A stretch of 64,000 nucleotides of DNA, from contig JBGAOY010000023.1 of NCBI GenBank assembly GCA_044221555.1, positions 8,619 to 72,618 of the forward strand. Reading direction: 5' to 3'. The notes under the pieces were generated by a model. The model searched no databases. It was not told the origin of the DNA and was given only the letters and a program-made list of their open reading frames with translations. Below are positions 1 to 10,336 of the stretch, piece by piece; positions within the stretch are counted from its first letter, which is position 1, and each line of letters starts with the position of its first letter. A program made the translations under genes and the position numbers. The DNA comes from JAEUJM01 sp044221555 (GTDB lineage: Bacteria > Actinomycetota > Acidimicrobiia > Acidimicrobiales > DATDAH01).

Positions 1-2874
1 AACCGCTCGAAGGAGGCTCTCTTCACCAAGGTCGGCTACTTCGAGCAGGCCGAGGACGACCAAGAGGTCGAGATCGCGTTCCAGTGGAACACCGGCTACA
101 ACACCGACGGCATCCACAGCTTCGCCAACGGCATCAACACCATCGAGGGCGGCATGCACGAGGAGGGCTTCAAGAAGGCCCTCACCAACGTGGTGAACAA
201 GTACGCCCGGGCCAAGGGCGCGCTGAAGGAGAAGGACCCGAACCTGCAGGGCGAGGACATCCGCGAGGGCCTCACCGCCATCATCTCGGTGCGCCTGCGC
301 GACCCCCAGTTCGAGGGCCAGACCAAGGGCAAGTTGGGCAACGTCACCATCCGCTCGCTGGTCGAGCGGGCCACCAACGAGAAGCTCGGCGACTTCTTCG
401 AGGAGCACCCCACCGAGGCCAATAAGATCGTCAAGAAGTCCACCGCCGCGGCCACCGCCCGGCGGGCGGCGCAGGAGGCCCGCAAGGCCACCCGCCGCAA
501 GTCCGCCCTCGAGGGCGCGGGCATGCCCGAGAAGCTCCGGGACTGCTCGTCGCGCAACCGCGACGAGACCGAGCTGTTCATCGTGGAGGGCGACTCGGCC
601 GGCGGCCCCGCCACCCAGGCCCGCGATCCCCGCACCCAGGCGGTGCTGCCCATCCGGGGCAAGATCCTCAACGTCGAGCGGGCCCGCATCGACCGCATGT
701 TGAAGAACAACGAGATCCAGGCCCTCATCTCGGCCATCGGCGCCGGCGTGGGCGAGGAGTTCGACGTCGACAAGATCCGCTACGACAAGGTCATCTGCCT
801 GTCGGTGGCGCCCGACGAGCCGGTGCTGTTCACCGACTGGCAGGGCCGGTTGTCACTGGAGCCCATCGGTCCGGCGGTGGACTCGTGGCTCTCGGTCGGC
901 GAGGAGGTGCCCGACGCTGGCACAGTGAGCGTGGACAAATCGGACAAGACCCCGCGGATCTCTCCGTTGAAGAAGGTCATCCGCCACCACTACCGGGGCC
1001 TGATGCACAAGATCACCACCGCCTACGGGCGGTCGGTGTCCGTGACCGCGGGCCACTCGGTCTACACGTGGGAGTTCGGCAAGTTGGTGCTCCGGCCGGC
1101 CGACGAGCTCGGCCCCGGCGATTACGTGGTCGCGCCCAGACGGCTGCCGAGGCCGGCGGAGCCGACAACCGAGATCGACCTCCTCGAGCTCTTCGTGGCG
1201 CACGGCCTGACCAACGGCTTGCGGGTAGAGGGTGAGTCCGTCCGCCTGCTCGCCATCGCCGAGCAGCGCGATCTCAACAGCCGGGCCCAGTGGTTGGACG
1301 AGGAGCGGGTCGAGTTGCCCGCAGCGACCTGGAAGCGGCTGAGCGCCGCCCGCCGTGCTGAGGGCATCACGTTGCAGCAGATGGCCCTCCAGGTGGGCTA
1401 CAAGCAGGCCTGCTCCATCTCCGAGTGGGAGACCCAGCGTCAACGCCCACCCGTCGGCGCCCTCGAGCGTTACCTCGCCGTGCTCGGCGAGGACTGGCCT
1501 GACACCGCCGCCCGGGTCTCCTCGCAGTTCGACCGGTGGCTGGACGAGTCCGACGATTCGGCCAACGCGCGGTGGCGCAAGGTGTCACGGTCACGGCGGC
1601 TCTCGGATGTCTCGTTCGAGTCCGTCAGCATGCTCGACCGCGATGTGCAACTCGTCCCGCAGGCGTACAAGGACCGCGGGTTTGATCGCATGCTCCCAGT
1701 CACTGAGGAGCTCTGCTACTTCCTCGGTTGGTACGCCGCCGAGGGGACGACGTCTCGTAACACCCAGGTGGCGCTGGCGCTCGGTGAGGCGGATGACCGG
1801 TATCTGCCGTCGATCGTCGACGCCATCGAGCACACCTTCGGCGAGACGCCTCGGCTCCACATCGATCACCGCTTCTCCAGCTCTCGCAAGCTCTACTTCC
1901 ACTCTGCGAATGCCGTCCGCCTAGTCAAGGCCCTCGGCCTCGGCGGCAGGGCACACGAGAAGCGCCTGCCAGATCTCATGCTCAATGTGAGCGAAGCCTG
2001 CCAGTTGGCATTCCTTGAGGGCTACCACCTCGGCGACGGTTCGAAGGGGTTCAGCACCCCAGCTTTGAGGTTCACGACGGTGTCGCAGGATCTCGCCAAC
2101 GGCCTCGGCTACCTCTTGGGCCAACTGGGCGTCGTCGCGTCAACCAGTCGCGTCGACCGATCGGCCGCGCCACTATCCGTCCGCGACGCCTACTACATCT
2201 CCATTGCCGGCAAGGCTCAACTGAGTCGCCTCGAGCCGATCTGGCGTAAGGCGCCTAACGCCGATTTCCTGCGGGCGCACGCCGAATCGACCCGATACCG
2301 CAAGAAGCCAGCCTGGATCGAGATCTCCGATGATCTGATCGGCCTTCCAGTGCGATCGAACATCGCCATCCCGTGGGATGGGGACGTGTACGACCTCTCA
2401 GTGGCCGACGACGAGAACTTCATCGCCGGATTCAACGGAGGGCTCTTGGCAAAAAATACCGACGCCGATGTCGATGGCAGCCACATCCGCACGCTGCTGA
2501 TGACCTTCTTCTTCCGTCAGATGAAGGACCTGGTCGAACAGGGCCACGTGTACGTGGCCCAGCCGCCGCTGTACTCCACCGTGGTGGGCAAGGAGAAGAT
2601 CTACCTCAAGGACGACGCCGCCAAGGAGCGCTTCCAAGCCGACAACCCCACTCACAAGAAGGACTTCCAGCGCCTGAAGGGCTTGGGCGAGATGTACTGG
2701 GACGAGTTGCAGGAGACCACCATCGACCCCCAGAAGCGAACACTTCTCCGTGTCGGTGTCGAGCAGGCGGCGATCGCCGACGAGGTCTTCTCGGTGCTGA
2801 TGGGCGACGACGTCGAGAGCCGCAAGCACTTCATCCAGACCAACGCCACCGACGTCCGCTTCCTGGACATCTGA
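1..2874 (+). CDS. gyrB: DNA gyrase subunit B, 5'-truncated by window, intein-containing
   Basis: ATPase/strand-passage subunit of the A2B2 type II topoisomerase that introduces negative supercoils. The frame is open from base 1, so the start and the GHKL ATPase domain lie upstream of the window. Visible are the end of the transducer domain, the TOPRIM motif LFIVEGDSAGG (near 574-606), PIRGKILNVERA, the metal-binding TDADVDGSHIRTL (2458 on), and the C-terminal QRLKGLGEMYWDEL block. The stretch 802-2457 is an intein inserted immediately before the Thr of TDADVDG. Removing it restores a contiguous RYDKVICL-TDADVDG, which lines up with the RYHSVIIM-TDADVDG of E. coli. gyrA follows after 7 bp, as an operon. 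Identification is certain; only the 5' end is missing. Confidence 0.97.
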   Translation, partial: NRSKEALFTKVGYFEQAEDDQEVEIAFQWNTGYNTDGIHSFANGINTIEGGMHEEGFKKALTNVVNKYARAKGALKEKDPNLQGEDIREGLTAIISVRLRDPQFEGQTKGKLGNVTIRSLVERATNEKLGDFFEEHPTEANKIVKKSTAAATARRAAQEARKATRRKSALEGAGMPEKLRDCSSRNRDETELFIVEGDSAGGPATQARDPRTQAVLPIRGKILNVERARIDRMLKNNEIQALISAIGAGVGEEFDVDKIRYDKVICLSVAPDEPVLFTDWQGRLSLEPIGPAVDSWLSVGEEVPDAGTVSVDKSDKTPRISPLKKVIRHHYRGLMHKITTAYGRSVSVTAGHSVYTWEFGKLVLRPADELGPGDYVVAPRRLPRPAEPTTEIDLLELFVAHGLTNGLRVEGESVRLLAIAEQRDLNSRAQWLDEERVELPAATWKRLSAARRAEGITLQQMALQVGYKQACSISEWETQRQRPPVGALERYLAVLGEDWPDTAARVSSQFDRWLDESDDSANARWRKVSRSRRLSDVSFESVSMLDRDVQLVPQAYKDRGFDRMLPVTEELCYFLGWYAAEGTTSRNTQVALALGEADDRYLPSIVDAIEHTFGETPRLHIDHRFSSSRKLYFHSANAVRLVKALGLGGRAHEKRLPDLMLNVSEACQLAFLEGYHLGDGSKGFSTPALRFTTVSQDLANGLGYLLGQLGVVASTSRVDRSAAPLSVRDAYYISIAGKAQLSRLEPIWRKAPNADFLRAHAESTRYRKKPAWIEISDDLIGLPVRSNIAIPWDGDVYDLSVADDENFIAGFNGGLLAKNTDADVDGSHIRTLLMTFFFRQMKDLVEQGHVYVAQPPLYSTVVGKEKIYLKDDAAKERFQADNPTHKKDFQRLKGLGEMYWDELQETTIDPQKRTLLRVGVEQAAIADEVFSVLMGDDVESRKHFIQTNATDVRFLDI
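802..2457 (+). mobile_element. GyrB intein with LAGLIDADG endonuclease and HTH insert (552 aa)
   Basis: In-frame protein-splicing element. The N-terminal block reads S-V-A-P-D-E-P-V-L-F, which aligns with the usual C-L-x-G-D-T-x-V if Ser is residue 1. Block B is V-T-A-G-H near residues 81-85. LAGLIDADG-type helices are FLGWYAAEG (about 307-315) and LAFLEGYHLGDG (about 402-413). Blocks F/G are VYDLSVADDENFIAG and GGLLAKN, followed by Thr+1. Both usual C-terminal histidines are replaced (Glu in block F, Lys before the terminal Asn). Residues about 177-231 form an XRE/Cro-like helix-turn-helix (GITLQQMALQVGYKQACSIS then EWETQRQRP) between the splicing and nuclease parts. Codon third positions are more mixed than in the extein, as expected for a horizontally moving element. 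Boundaries are inferred from extein continuity. Confidence 0.93.
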
Positions 2875-2881
2875 GGACACC

Positions 2882-5341
<2,460 letters not shown>

Positions 5342-5352
5342 ACCTGCTGCAC

Positions 5353-5405
5353 CCGTTCTCGACGCACCAGCTGTCGGAATCCGACAGCTATTGCGTCGAG
5401 AACGG
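5353..5405. terminator. Strong nested hairpin after gyrA
   Basis: Inverted repeat just downstream of gyrA. The outer 14-bp arms ccgttctcgacgca and tgcgtcgagaacgg enclose a second perfect 9-bp stem (agctgtcgg and ccgacagct) with a 3-nt loop, separated by a 2x2 internal mismatch. There is no T-tract, which is common for actinobacterial terminators. It probably ends or stabilises the gyrBA transcript. Confidence 0.7.
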
Positions 5406-5447
5406 CGGACTTCCCCCGTCAAGCGACCTTCCGATCGGGGAACGACC

Positions 5448-6098
5448 ATGTCCGGACGCAACAACCATGCGCGCGAGCGGGGCCAGGCCCTGCCCTTGGT
5501 GCTGGTGGCGGTGCTGCTCGCAGTGGCGACGATGCTGGCGGTGGGCGCGCTGGCCCAGCGCGCCGTCGGCGACGCGCGGGCGCGCACGGCGGCCGATGCC
5601 GCCGCGCTGGCCGGCGCCGCCGAGGGTGAGGCCGCGGCGCGGAGCATCGCGGCCGACAACGGCGCCCGGCTCGTGGCCTACGCCGAGGACGGACCCCGGG
5701 TGCGGGTCGAGGTGTCGGTTCGGGTGGGGGCGGGCGCGGGGGAGCGGCGGGCGGTGGCCGCGGCCGAGCGCGTCAGCCCACCGCCGGGGCCGCCCGGCGG
5801 GCCATCCGACGGCCTCACCCCTGAGATGTCGGCCGCGATCGCCCGGGCCGAGGCCCTGCTCGGCCAACCGGTGCCCATCGTGTCGGGCTGGCGCAGCGCC
5901 GCCCAGCAGGCGTGGCTCTGGGCCCACCGCGCCACCAACCCCTTCCCGGTGGCCCGACCGGGCACCTCGATGCACGAGCGGGGCCTGGCCATCGACGTGC
6001 CCCGGTGGTTCGTCGACGCGCTGTCGTCGGTGGCCGCGGCGGCGGGGCTGTGTCACCCCCTGCCGCAGGCCGACCCCGTACACTTCGAGCTGTGCTGA
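5448..6098 (+). CDS. TadE/G-like membrane-anchored M15 (VanY-type) peptidase
   Basis: Putative D-Ala-D-Ala carboxypeptidase-like zinc peptidase of the cell envelope, 216 aa. The N-terminus (ERGQALPLVLVAVLLAVATM) is the positively charged, membrane-inserting start typical of TadE/TadG pilus-assembly pseudopilin-like proteins, followed by an Ala-rich helix (ARTAADAAALAGAA). After a Pro-rich linker, the C-terminal domain shows the M15B pattern: SGWRS, then S-M-H-E-R-G-L-A-I-D (H176, D183) and VHFEL (H212), the expected zinc ligands. The ATG at 5448 was chosen because it has ggggaacg upstream and gives the standard N-terminus; an earlier in-frame start would overlap the gyrA hairpin. The substrate is inferred from family only. 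Confidence 0.8.
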   Translation: MSGRNNHARERGQALPLVLVAVLLAVATMLAVGALAQRAVGDARARTAADAAALAGAAEGEAAARSIAADNGARLVAYAEDGPRVRVEVSVRVGAGAGERRAVAAAERVSPPPGPPGGPSDGLTPEMSAAIARAEALLGQPVPIVSGWRSAAQQAWLWAHRATNPFPVARPGTSMHERGLAIDVPRWFVDALSSVAAAAGLCHPLPQADPVHFELC

Positions 6099-7048
6099 GC
6101 TGGCAGGTGCGTGAGGCGCAGGTGCGCCGCCAGCAGGAGGTCGCCGCCCGCGAGGAGCAGGCGCGCCTCCAGCGGGAGGCCGAGGCCCGCGAGGAGCAGG
6201 CACGCCGCCAGCGGGAGGCCGAGGCCCGCGAGGCCGTTCTCTCCCTTTCCGATGACGGGAGCGCATCACTTACACTCCCTGCTGTGTCGACCGCCAGCAC
6301 CCCGATCGACGGCGACGACGCGTCCGACCGGCTGGTCGTCGATCTCGCCGACGACGACATCGATGGCGCTCTGCCCGAGGACGCGGCCGTGCTCGAGGAC
6401 GGGGCCGTGCTCGAGGACGGGGCCGTGCTCGAGGACGGGGCCCGCGGGGCCGATGCGGATGACGCCGAGTTGGGCGACGAGCTCGACGCCGAGCTCGAGG
6501 CCGAGGCGGCCGAGATGGCGCCCCTCGTCGAGCTGCCCGACCGGGCGTCGTTCAGCACCGACGGCCACCATCCACCGGAGCCGGAGGTGGCCACCCAGCC
6601 CACCGCCACCGGCGAATTGCTCACCGTCCGGGTGCGGGGCCACGGCCGGGTGCCGGCCCGCAAGGTGCGCCGGGTCATCCGCCGGGTCGACCCGCTCTCG
6701 GTCCTGAAGCTCTCGTTCGCGTTCTCGCTGTGCCTGTTCGCCATGTTCCTGGTGGCCGCGGTCCTCCTGTGGTCGGCGGCGGTGGGGGCAGGCTCCACCG
6801 ACAACATCCAGAGCTTCGTCCGCGACATCGGGTTCGAGGACTTCAGGCTCGTCGGCCGTGACCTGTTCCGCGGGTTCATCGTCTTCGGCGGCGCCCTGGT
6901 GGTCACCGGGACGGTGTTCAGCGTGCTGCTGGCCCTGCTGTTCAACCTCATCAGCGACATCGTGGGCGGCATCCGCTTCACCGTGATCGAGCCGCTCCTG
7001 CCCGAGCCCGCGGTGGCCGCCGAGCCCGCCGAACCCGCCGAGGCCTGA
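6092..7048 (+). CDS. DUF3566 transmembrane protein (conserved next to gyrA)
   Basis: The C-terminal half is a DUF3566 domain: RVIRRVDPLSVLKLS leads into one membrane segment (about LSFAFSLCLFAMFLVAAVLL), then an outside loop, then a second segment (FIVFGGALVVTGTVFSVLLA) ending LISDIVGGIRF. The function of this actinobacterial family is unknown, but its place between gyrA and tRNA-Ile is conserved. The N-terminus has a charged coiled-coil-like repeat (39-bp DNA repeat, about 6137-6233) and three copies of AVLEDG (18-bp DNA repeat). Two starts are possible. GTG 6092 overlaps the previous stop codon. GTG 6284 lies 7 nt after a TACACT box, where third-position GC drops, and would be a leaderless start giving a 254-aa protein. 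Confidence 0.78.
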   Translation: MLSWQVREAQVRRQQEVAAREEQARLQREAEAREEQARRQREAEAREAVLSLSDDGSASLTLPAVSTASTPIDGDDASDRLVVDLADDDIDGALPEDAAVLEDGAVLEDGAVLEDGARGADADDAELGDELDAELEAEAAEMAPLVELPDRASFSTDGHHPPEPEVATQPTATGELLTVRVRGHGRVPARKVRRVIRRVDPLSVLKLSFAFSLCLFAMFLVAAVLLWSAAVGAGSTDNIQSFVRDIGFEDFRLVGRDLFRGFIVFGGALVVTGTVFSVLLALLFNLISDIVGGIRFTVIEPLLPEPAVAAEPAEPAEA

Positions 7049-7100
7049 GCCGCTACCCGTTGGGGGGCGCCGGTTCGCCGGTGCTACCCTCGACCGCTCC

Positions 7101-7174
7101 GGGGCTATAGCTCAGTCGGTTAGAGCGCATCCCTGATAAGGATGAGGTCGCTGGTTCGAATCCAGCTAGCCCCA
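7101..7174 (+). tRNA. tRNA-Ile (GAT)
   Basis: Complete 74-nt cloverleaf. The acceptor GGGGCTA pairs with TAGCCCC, discriminator A. D-arm AGCTCAGTCGGTTAGAGC; anticodon loop CTGATAA with anticodon GAT at 7135-7137; T-loop GGTTCGAATCC. CCA is not encoded. Position after gyrA/DUF3566 matches the usual actinobacterial order. Confidence 0.98.
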
Positions 7175-7285
7175 CTCGCTGCACGCATCGAGCCGACCGG
7201 ACGCACTCGATGCCCGGGTGACGCGTGGCCGAGGCGTGCTCGCCGGCGCTGGTGGCGTGTCCCGCGCGCCACATCGTTGCGCGAA

Positions 7286-7315
7286 TAGGGACTTTGGTCC
7301 CTAGAACGTGTTCTA
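7286..7315. promoter_or_regulatory. Two overlapping palindromes; KstR-type operator
   Basis: TAGGGAC-tttg-GTCCCTA (7286-7303) is followed directly by TAGAACGTGTTCTA (7302-7315). The second matches the KstR consensus TnnAACnnGTTnnA at every fixed position. It lies 22 bp before the GTG of the amidohydrolase that opens the catabolic operon, a position suited to repression. A KstR or other TetR repressor elsewhere in the genome is inferred. Confidence 0.6.
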
Positions 7316-7336
7316 AACCTCTCCTACGTTCTCCCG

Positions 7337-8539
7337 GTGACCGAGTTCCCGTGGATCGTGTCCGTCGATGACCACGTCATCGAGCCCCCGAACGTGTGGC
7401 AGGACCGCCTGCCGGAGAGGCACCGGGCCCGGGGCCCGCGGGTCGAGCGCCACCCCTGCACCCACATGGGCTACGTGGGGGGCCGGTTCAGCTTCGAGTT
7501 GGGCGAGGACGGCACGCCGTGCGACTGGTGGCGCTTCGAGGACCTGATGATCCCCCGCACCCGGGTGGAGTCCGCGGTGGGCTTCGACCGGGCCGACGTG
7601 ACCGTCAGCCCGATCACCTACGACGAGATGCGGCCCGGGTGTTACGACCCGGTGGCCCGCCTCGAGGACATGGACGCCGCCCACATCGAGGCCCAGCTGT
7701 GCTTCCCGAGCACCTTCACCCGATTCTGCGGCCAGACCTTCACCGAGGCCGAGGACAAGGACCTCGGCCTGGCCTGCATCCGGGCCTACAACGACTGGAT
7801 GGTGGAGGACTGGTGCGCCGGCTCGGGCGGCCGGCTCGTGCCGCTGGTCATCGTCCCGCTGTGGGACGCCGACCTGGCGGCCGCCGAGGTGCACCGCAAC
7901 GCCGACCGGGGGGTGCGGGCGGTCACCTTCTCGGAGATCCCCGCGCACCTGGGCCTGCCGTCCATACACACGGGGTTCTGGGACCCGTTCTTCGCCGCGT
8001 GCGACGACCGTGGCGTGTCACTGCACGTCCACATCGGATCGTCGTCGCGGATGCCGTCGACATCGGCCGACGCGCCGCCGCTGGTGTCGTCCGCCCTCAC
8101 GTTCGGCAATGCCATGGCGTCGATGGTCGACTTCCTGATGTCGGGCGTGCTGGTCCGCTACCCGAACCTGGTGTTGGCCTACTCGGAGGGTCAGATCGGG
8201 TGGATCCCCTACATCCTGGAGCGGGCCGACAAGGTGTGGGAGAGCAACCGGGCGTGGGGGGGTGTGGCCGAGGCCATCCCCATGCCGCCCAGCCACTACT
8301 TCCACCGCCAGATGTACGGCTGCTTCTTCGACGACGACCACGGCCTCACCCCCGACGCCCTGGCGGCGATCGGCGCCGACCGCCTGCTGTTCGAGACCGA
8401 CTACCCGCACTCCGACAGCACCTGGCCGCGGTGCCAGGAGATGGCCGAGAAGCAGATGGCCCACCTCGACGACCCGACGGTGCACGCCCTCGTGCGGGGC
8501 AACGCCATCCGCCTGCTCGGCCTCGACCTGCCCGGCTGA
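7337..8539 (+). CDS. Amidohydrolase family 2 (TIM-barrel metal-dependent hydrolase)
   Basis: 400-aa metal-dependent hydrolase/decarboxylase-like protein. It starts SVDDHVIEPPNVWQDRLP, the actinobacterial amidohydrolase_2 pattern with metal-ligand-type DxH (DDH). Later it has SLHVHIGSSS, the FLMSGVLVRYPNLVLAYSEGQIGWIPYILERAD block and LLFETDYPHSDSTWP, whose late Asp is the usual catalytic or metal residue. GTG start behind a putative KstR box. First gene of a rightward set with a D-aminoacylase-like protein, a P450 and an aldehyde dehydrogenase, which suggests breakdown of a ring or lipid compound. The exact substrate cannot be read from sequence. Confidence 0.88.
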   Translation: MTEFPWIVSVDDHVIEPPNVWQDRLPERHRARGPRVERHPCTHMGYVGGRFSFELGEDGTPCDWWRFEDLMIPRTRVESAVGFDRADVTVSPITYDEMRPGCYDPVARLEDMDAAHIEAQLCFPSTFTRFCGQTFTEAEDKDLGLACIRAYNDWMVEDWCAGSGGRLVPLVIVPLWDADLAAAEVHRNADRGVRAVTFSEIPAHLGLPSIHTGFWDPFFAACDDRGVSLHVHIGSSSRMPSTSADAPPLVSSALTFGNAMASMVDFLMSGVLVRYPNLVLAYSEGQIGWIPYILERADKVWESNRAWGGVAEAIPMPPSHYFHRQMYGCFFDDDHGLTPDALAAIGADRLLFETDYPHSDSTWPRCQEMAEKQMAHLDDPTVHALVRGNAIRLLGLDLPG

Positions 8540-8564
8540 CGCGGCGCCAAGGGAGAACACGACC

Positions 8565-10307
8565 GTGCTCGACACCCTGATCAGAGGGGCCACCGTCCTC
8601 GACGGCACCGGGGCCCCCGGCCGTGTCGCGGACGTGGGTGTCCGCGACGGCCGCATCGTCGTGGTCGGCACCACCGACGAGGCCGCCGCCGAGGTCATCG
8701 ACGCCGACGGCCTGATGGTGTGCCCGGGGTTCATCGACCCCCACACCCACTACGACGCCCAGCTGCTGTGGGACCCCTACGCCTCGCCGTCCAACGTGCA
8801 CGGCGTCACCACTGTGATCTCGGGGAACTGCGGCTTCACCCTGGCCCCGCTGCGGGCCGAGGACGTGGACTGGACCCTCGAGATGATGGCCGAGGTGGAG
8901 GGCATGCCCCTCGAGGCCCTACGGGCCGGGGTGGGCGGCGGGTGGACCAGCTTCCCCGAGTACCTCGACCACCTCGACGGCTCGCTGGGGGTGAACGCCG
9001 CATTCCTGGTGGGGCACTGCGCCCTGCGCCGCTTCGTGATGGGCGAGCGGGGGTCGGAGGAGCACGCCGAGCCCGACGACCTGGTGTCGATGCAGGCCCT
9101 GCTCGACGAGGCCCTGGCGGCCGGCGCACTGGGCTTCTCGTCGTCGCAGTCGTTCACCCACAACGACGGCGACGGCCGGCCGATCCCGTCACGGGCCGCC
9201 GACACCGACGAGGTGCTGGCCCTGTGCCAGGTGGTGGCGGAGCACCCGGGCACCACGTTGGAGTACATAACCGACGGCTGCCTCAAGGGCTTCTCGGACG
9301 AGGAGGTCGAGCGGCTCACCGACATGTCGCTCGCGGCCGGGCGCCCCCTCAACTGGAACGTGCTCACCGTCGACGCCCGCTCGGCCGACGAGGTGGAGCG
9401 ACAGCTGCGGGCCTCGCGCCACGCCGAGGAGCACGGCGCCCGGGTGGTGGCGCTGACCATGCCCACGCTGGTCCCCATGAACATGAGCTTCCTCACCCGC
9501 TGCGCGCTCACGCTCATGCCCTACTGGGACACCATCCTCACCCTGCCGGTGCCCGAGCGCATGGACCGCCTGCGCGACCCCGAGGTGCGCCGCCGCATGC
9601 AGGAGGCGGCCAAGTCGGACGAGGCCGGCGTCCTGAAGCGACTGAGCGGCTGGGCCGGCTACGAGATCGGCGACACCTACGCCGACGAGAACCGTCCCCT
9701 CGAGGGGCGCCGCGTCGGCGACATCGCCGCCGAGCGGGGCACCAGCCCCTTCGACACGCTGGTCGACATCGTCCTCGCCGACGACCTGCGCACCGTCCTG
9801 TGGCCGCTGCCGCCCGAGGACGACCTGGCCAGCTGGCAGCTGCGCATGGACCTGGTCGACTCCGACCGGGCCATGGTGGGCGGCTCCGACGCGGGCGCGC
9901 ACCTCGACCGCATGCTGGGCTCGGCCTATCCCACCGCCTTCCTCGCCGACTGCCTGCGGGGACGCCGCCTGCTGCCGGTCGAGCGGGCGGTGCGGGCGAT
10001 GACCGACGTCCCTGCCCGCCTCTTCGGCCTGCGTGAGCGGGGCCGGGTGGCGGAGGGGTGGCACGCCGACCTGGTGCTCTTCGACCCCGAGCACGTGGGG
10101 TCGCACCGCATCCGCAAGGTGGCCGACCTGCCCGCCGACAGCGAGCGCCTCTACGCCGGCTCGGAGGGCATCGTGGCGGTGCTCGTCAACGGCGTGACCG
10201 CCGTGTCCGACGGCGAGGCCACCGGCGCCCTGGCCGGCGCGCTGCTGCGTTCGGGGCGTGACACCGAGACCGTCGGCGTCCCCGGCCACCCCACCACCGA
10301 GGACTGA
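8565..10307 (+). CDS. N-acyl-D-amino-acid deacylase-like amidohydrolase (amidohydrolase_3)
   Basis: 580-aa member of the D-aminoacylase/dihydroorotase-like superfamily. The N-terminal small beta domain (TLIRGATVLDGTGAPGRVADVG) leads to the metal motif PGFIDPHTHYDAQLLWDP. Later come VTTVISGNCGFTLAPLR and a late GGSDAGAHLDRM Asp motif. The C-terminal composite beta domain ends with VLVNGV-type strands. GTG start at 8565 with gggag 9 nt upstream, 25 bp after the previous gene. The family acts on N-acyl-D-amino acids, but such proteins also occur in catabolic operons with P450s, so the substrate is uncertain. The stop codon is embedded in a 7-bp repeat leading to the P450. Confidence 0.87.
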   Translation: MLDTLIRGATVLDGTGAPGRVADVGVRDGRIVVVGTTDEAAAEVIDADGLMVCPGFIDPHTHYDAQLLWDPYASPSNVHGVTTVISGNCGFTLAPLRAEDVDWTLEMMAEVEGMPLEALRAGVGGGWTSFPEYLDHLDGSLGVNAAFLVGHCALRRFVMGERGSEEHAEPDDLVSMQALLDEALAAGALGFSSSQSFTHNDGDGRPIPSRAADTDEVLALCQVVAEHPGTTLEYITDGCLKGFSDEEVERLTDMSLAAGRPLNWNVLTVDARSADEVERQLRASRHAEEHGARVVALTMPTLVPMNMSFLTRCALTLMPYWDTILTLPVPERMDRLRDPEVRRRMQEAAKSDEAGVLKRLSGWAGYEIGDTYADENRPLEGRRVGDIAAERGTSPFDTLVDIVLADDLRTVLWPLPPEDDLASWQLRMDLVDSDRAMVGGSDAGAHLDRMLGSAYPTAFLADCLRGRRLLPVERAVRAMTDVPARLFGLRERGRVAEGWHADLVLFDPEHVGSHRIRKVADLPADSERLYAGSEGIVAVLVNGVTAVSDGEATGALAGALLRSGRDTETVGVPGHPTTED

Positions 10308-10333
10308 GGACCGAGGACCGAGGACTGAGGACG
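10299..10333 (+). repeat. Five 7-bp tandem units gaggac(c/t/g) spanning stop and RBS region
   Basis: Units at 10299, 10306, 10313, 10320 and 10327. The array covers the last codons and stop of the deacylase gene and ends 3 bp before the P450 GTG. Each unit contains a GAGG core, so copy number could alter ribosome recruitment or the C-terminus of the upstream protein. Confidence 0.75.
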
Positions 10334-10336
10334 ACC

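Noticed and set aside
796..798. Cys codon as intein residue 1
   Set aside because: Starting at this Cys would delete two conserved extein residues after splicing and misplace the conserved Asp of block A; Ser at 802 restores both.
7053..7274. Minus-strand ORF containing GLAGFEPATSSLSGMRSNRLSY
   Set aside because: This is the well-known false protein made by translating the complement of a tRNA gene; it lies over tRNA-Ile.
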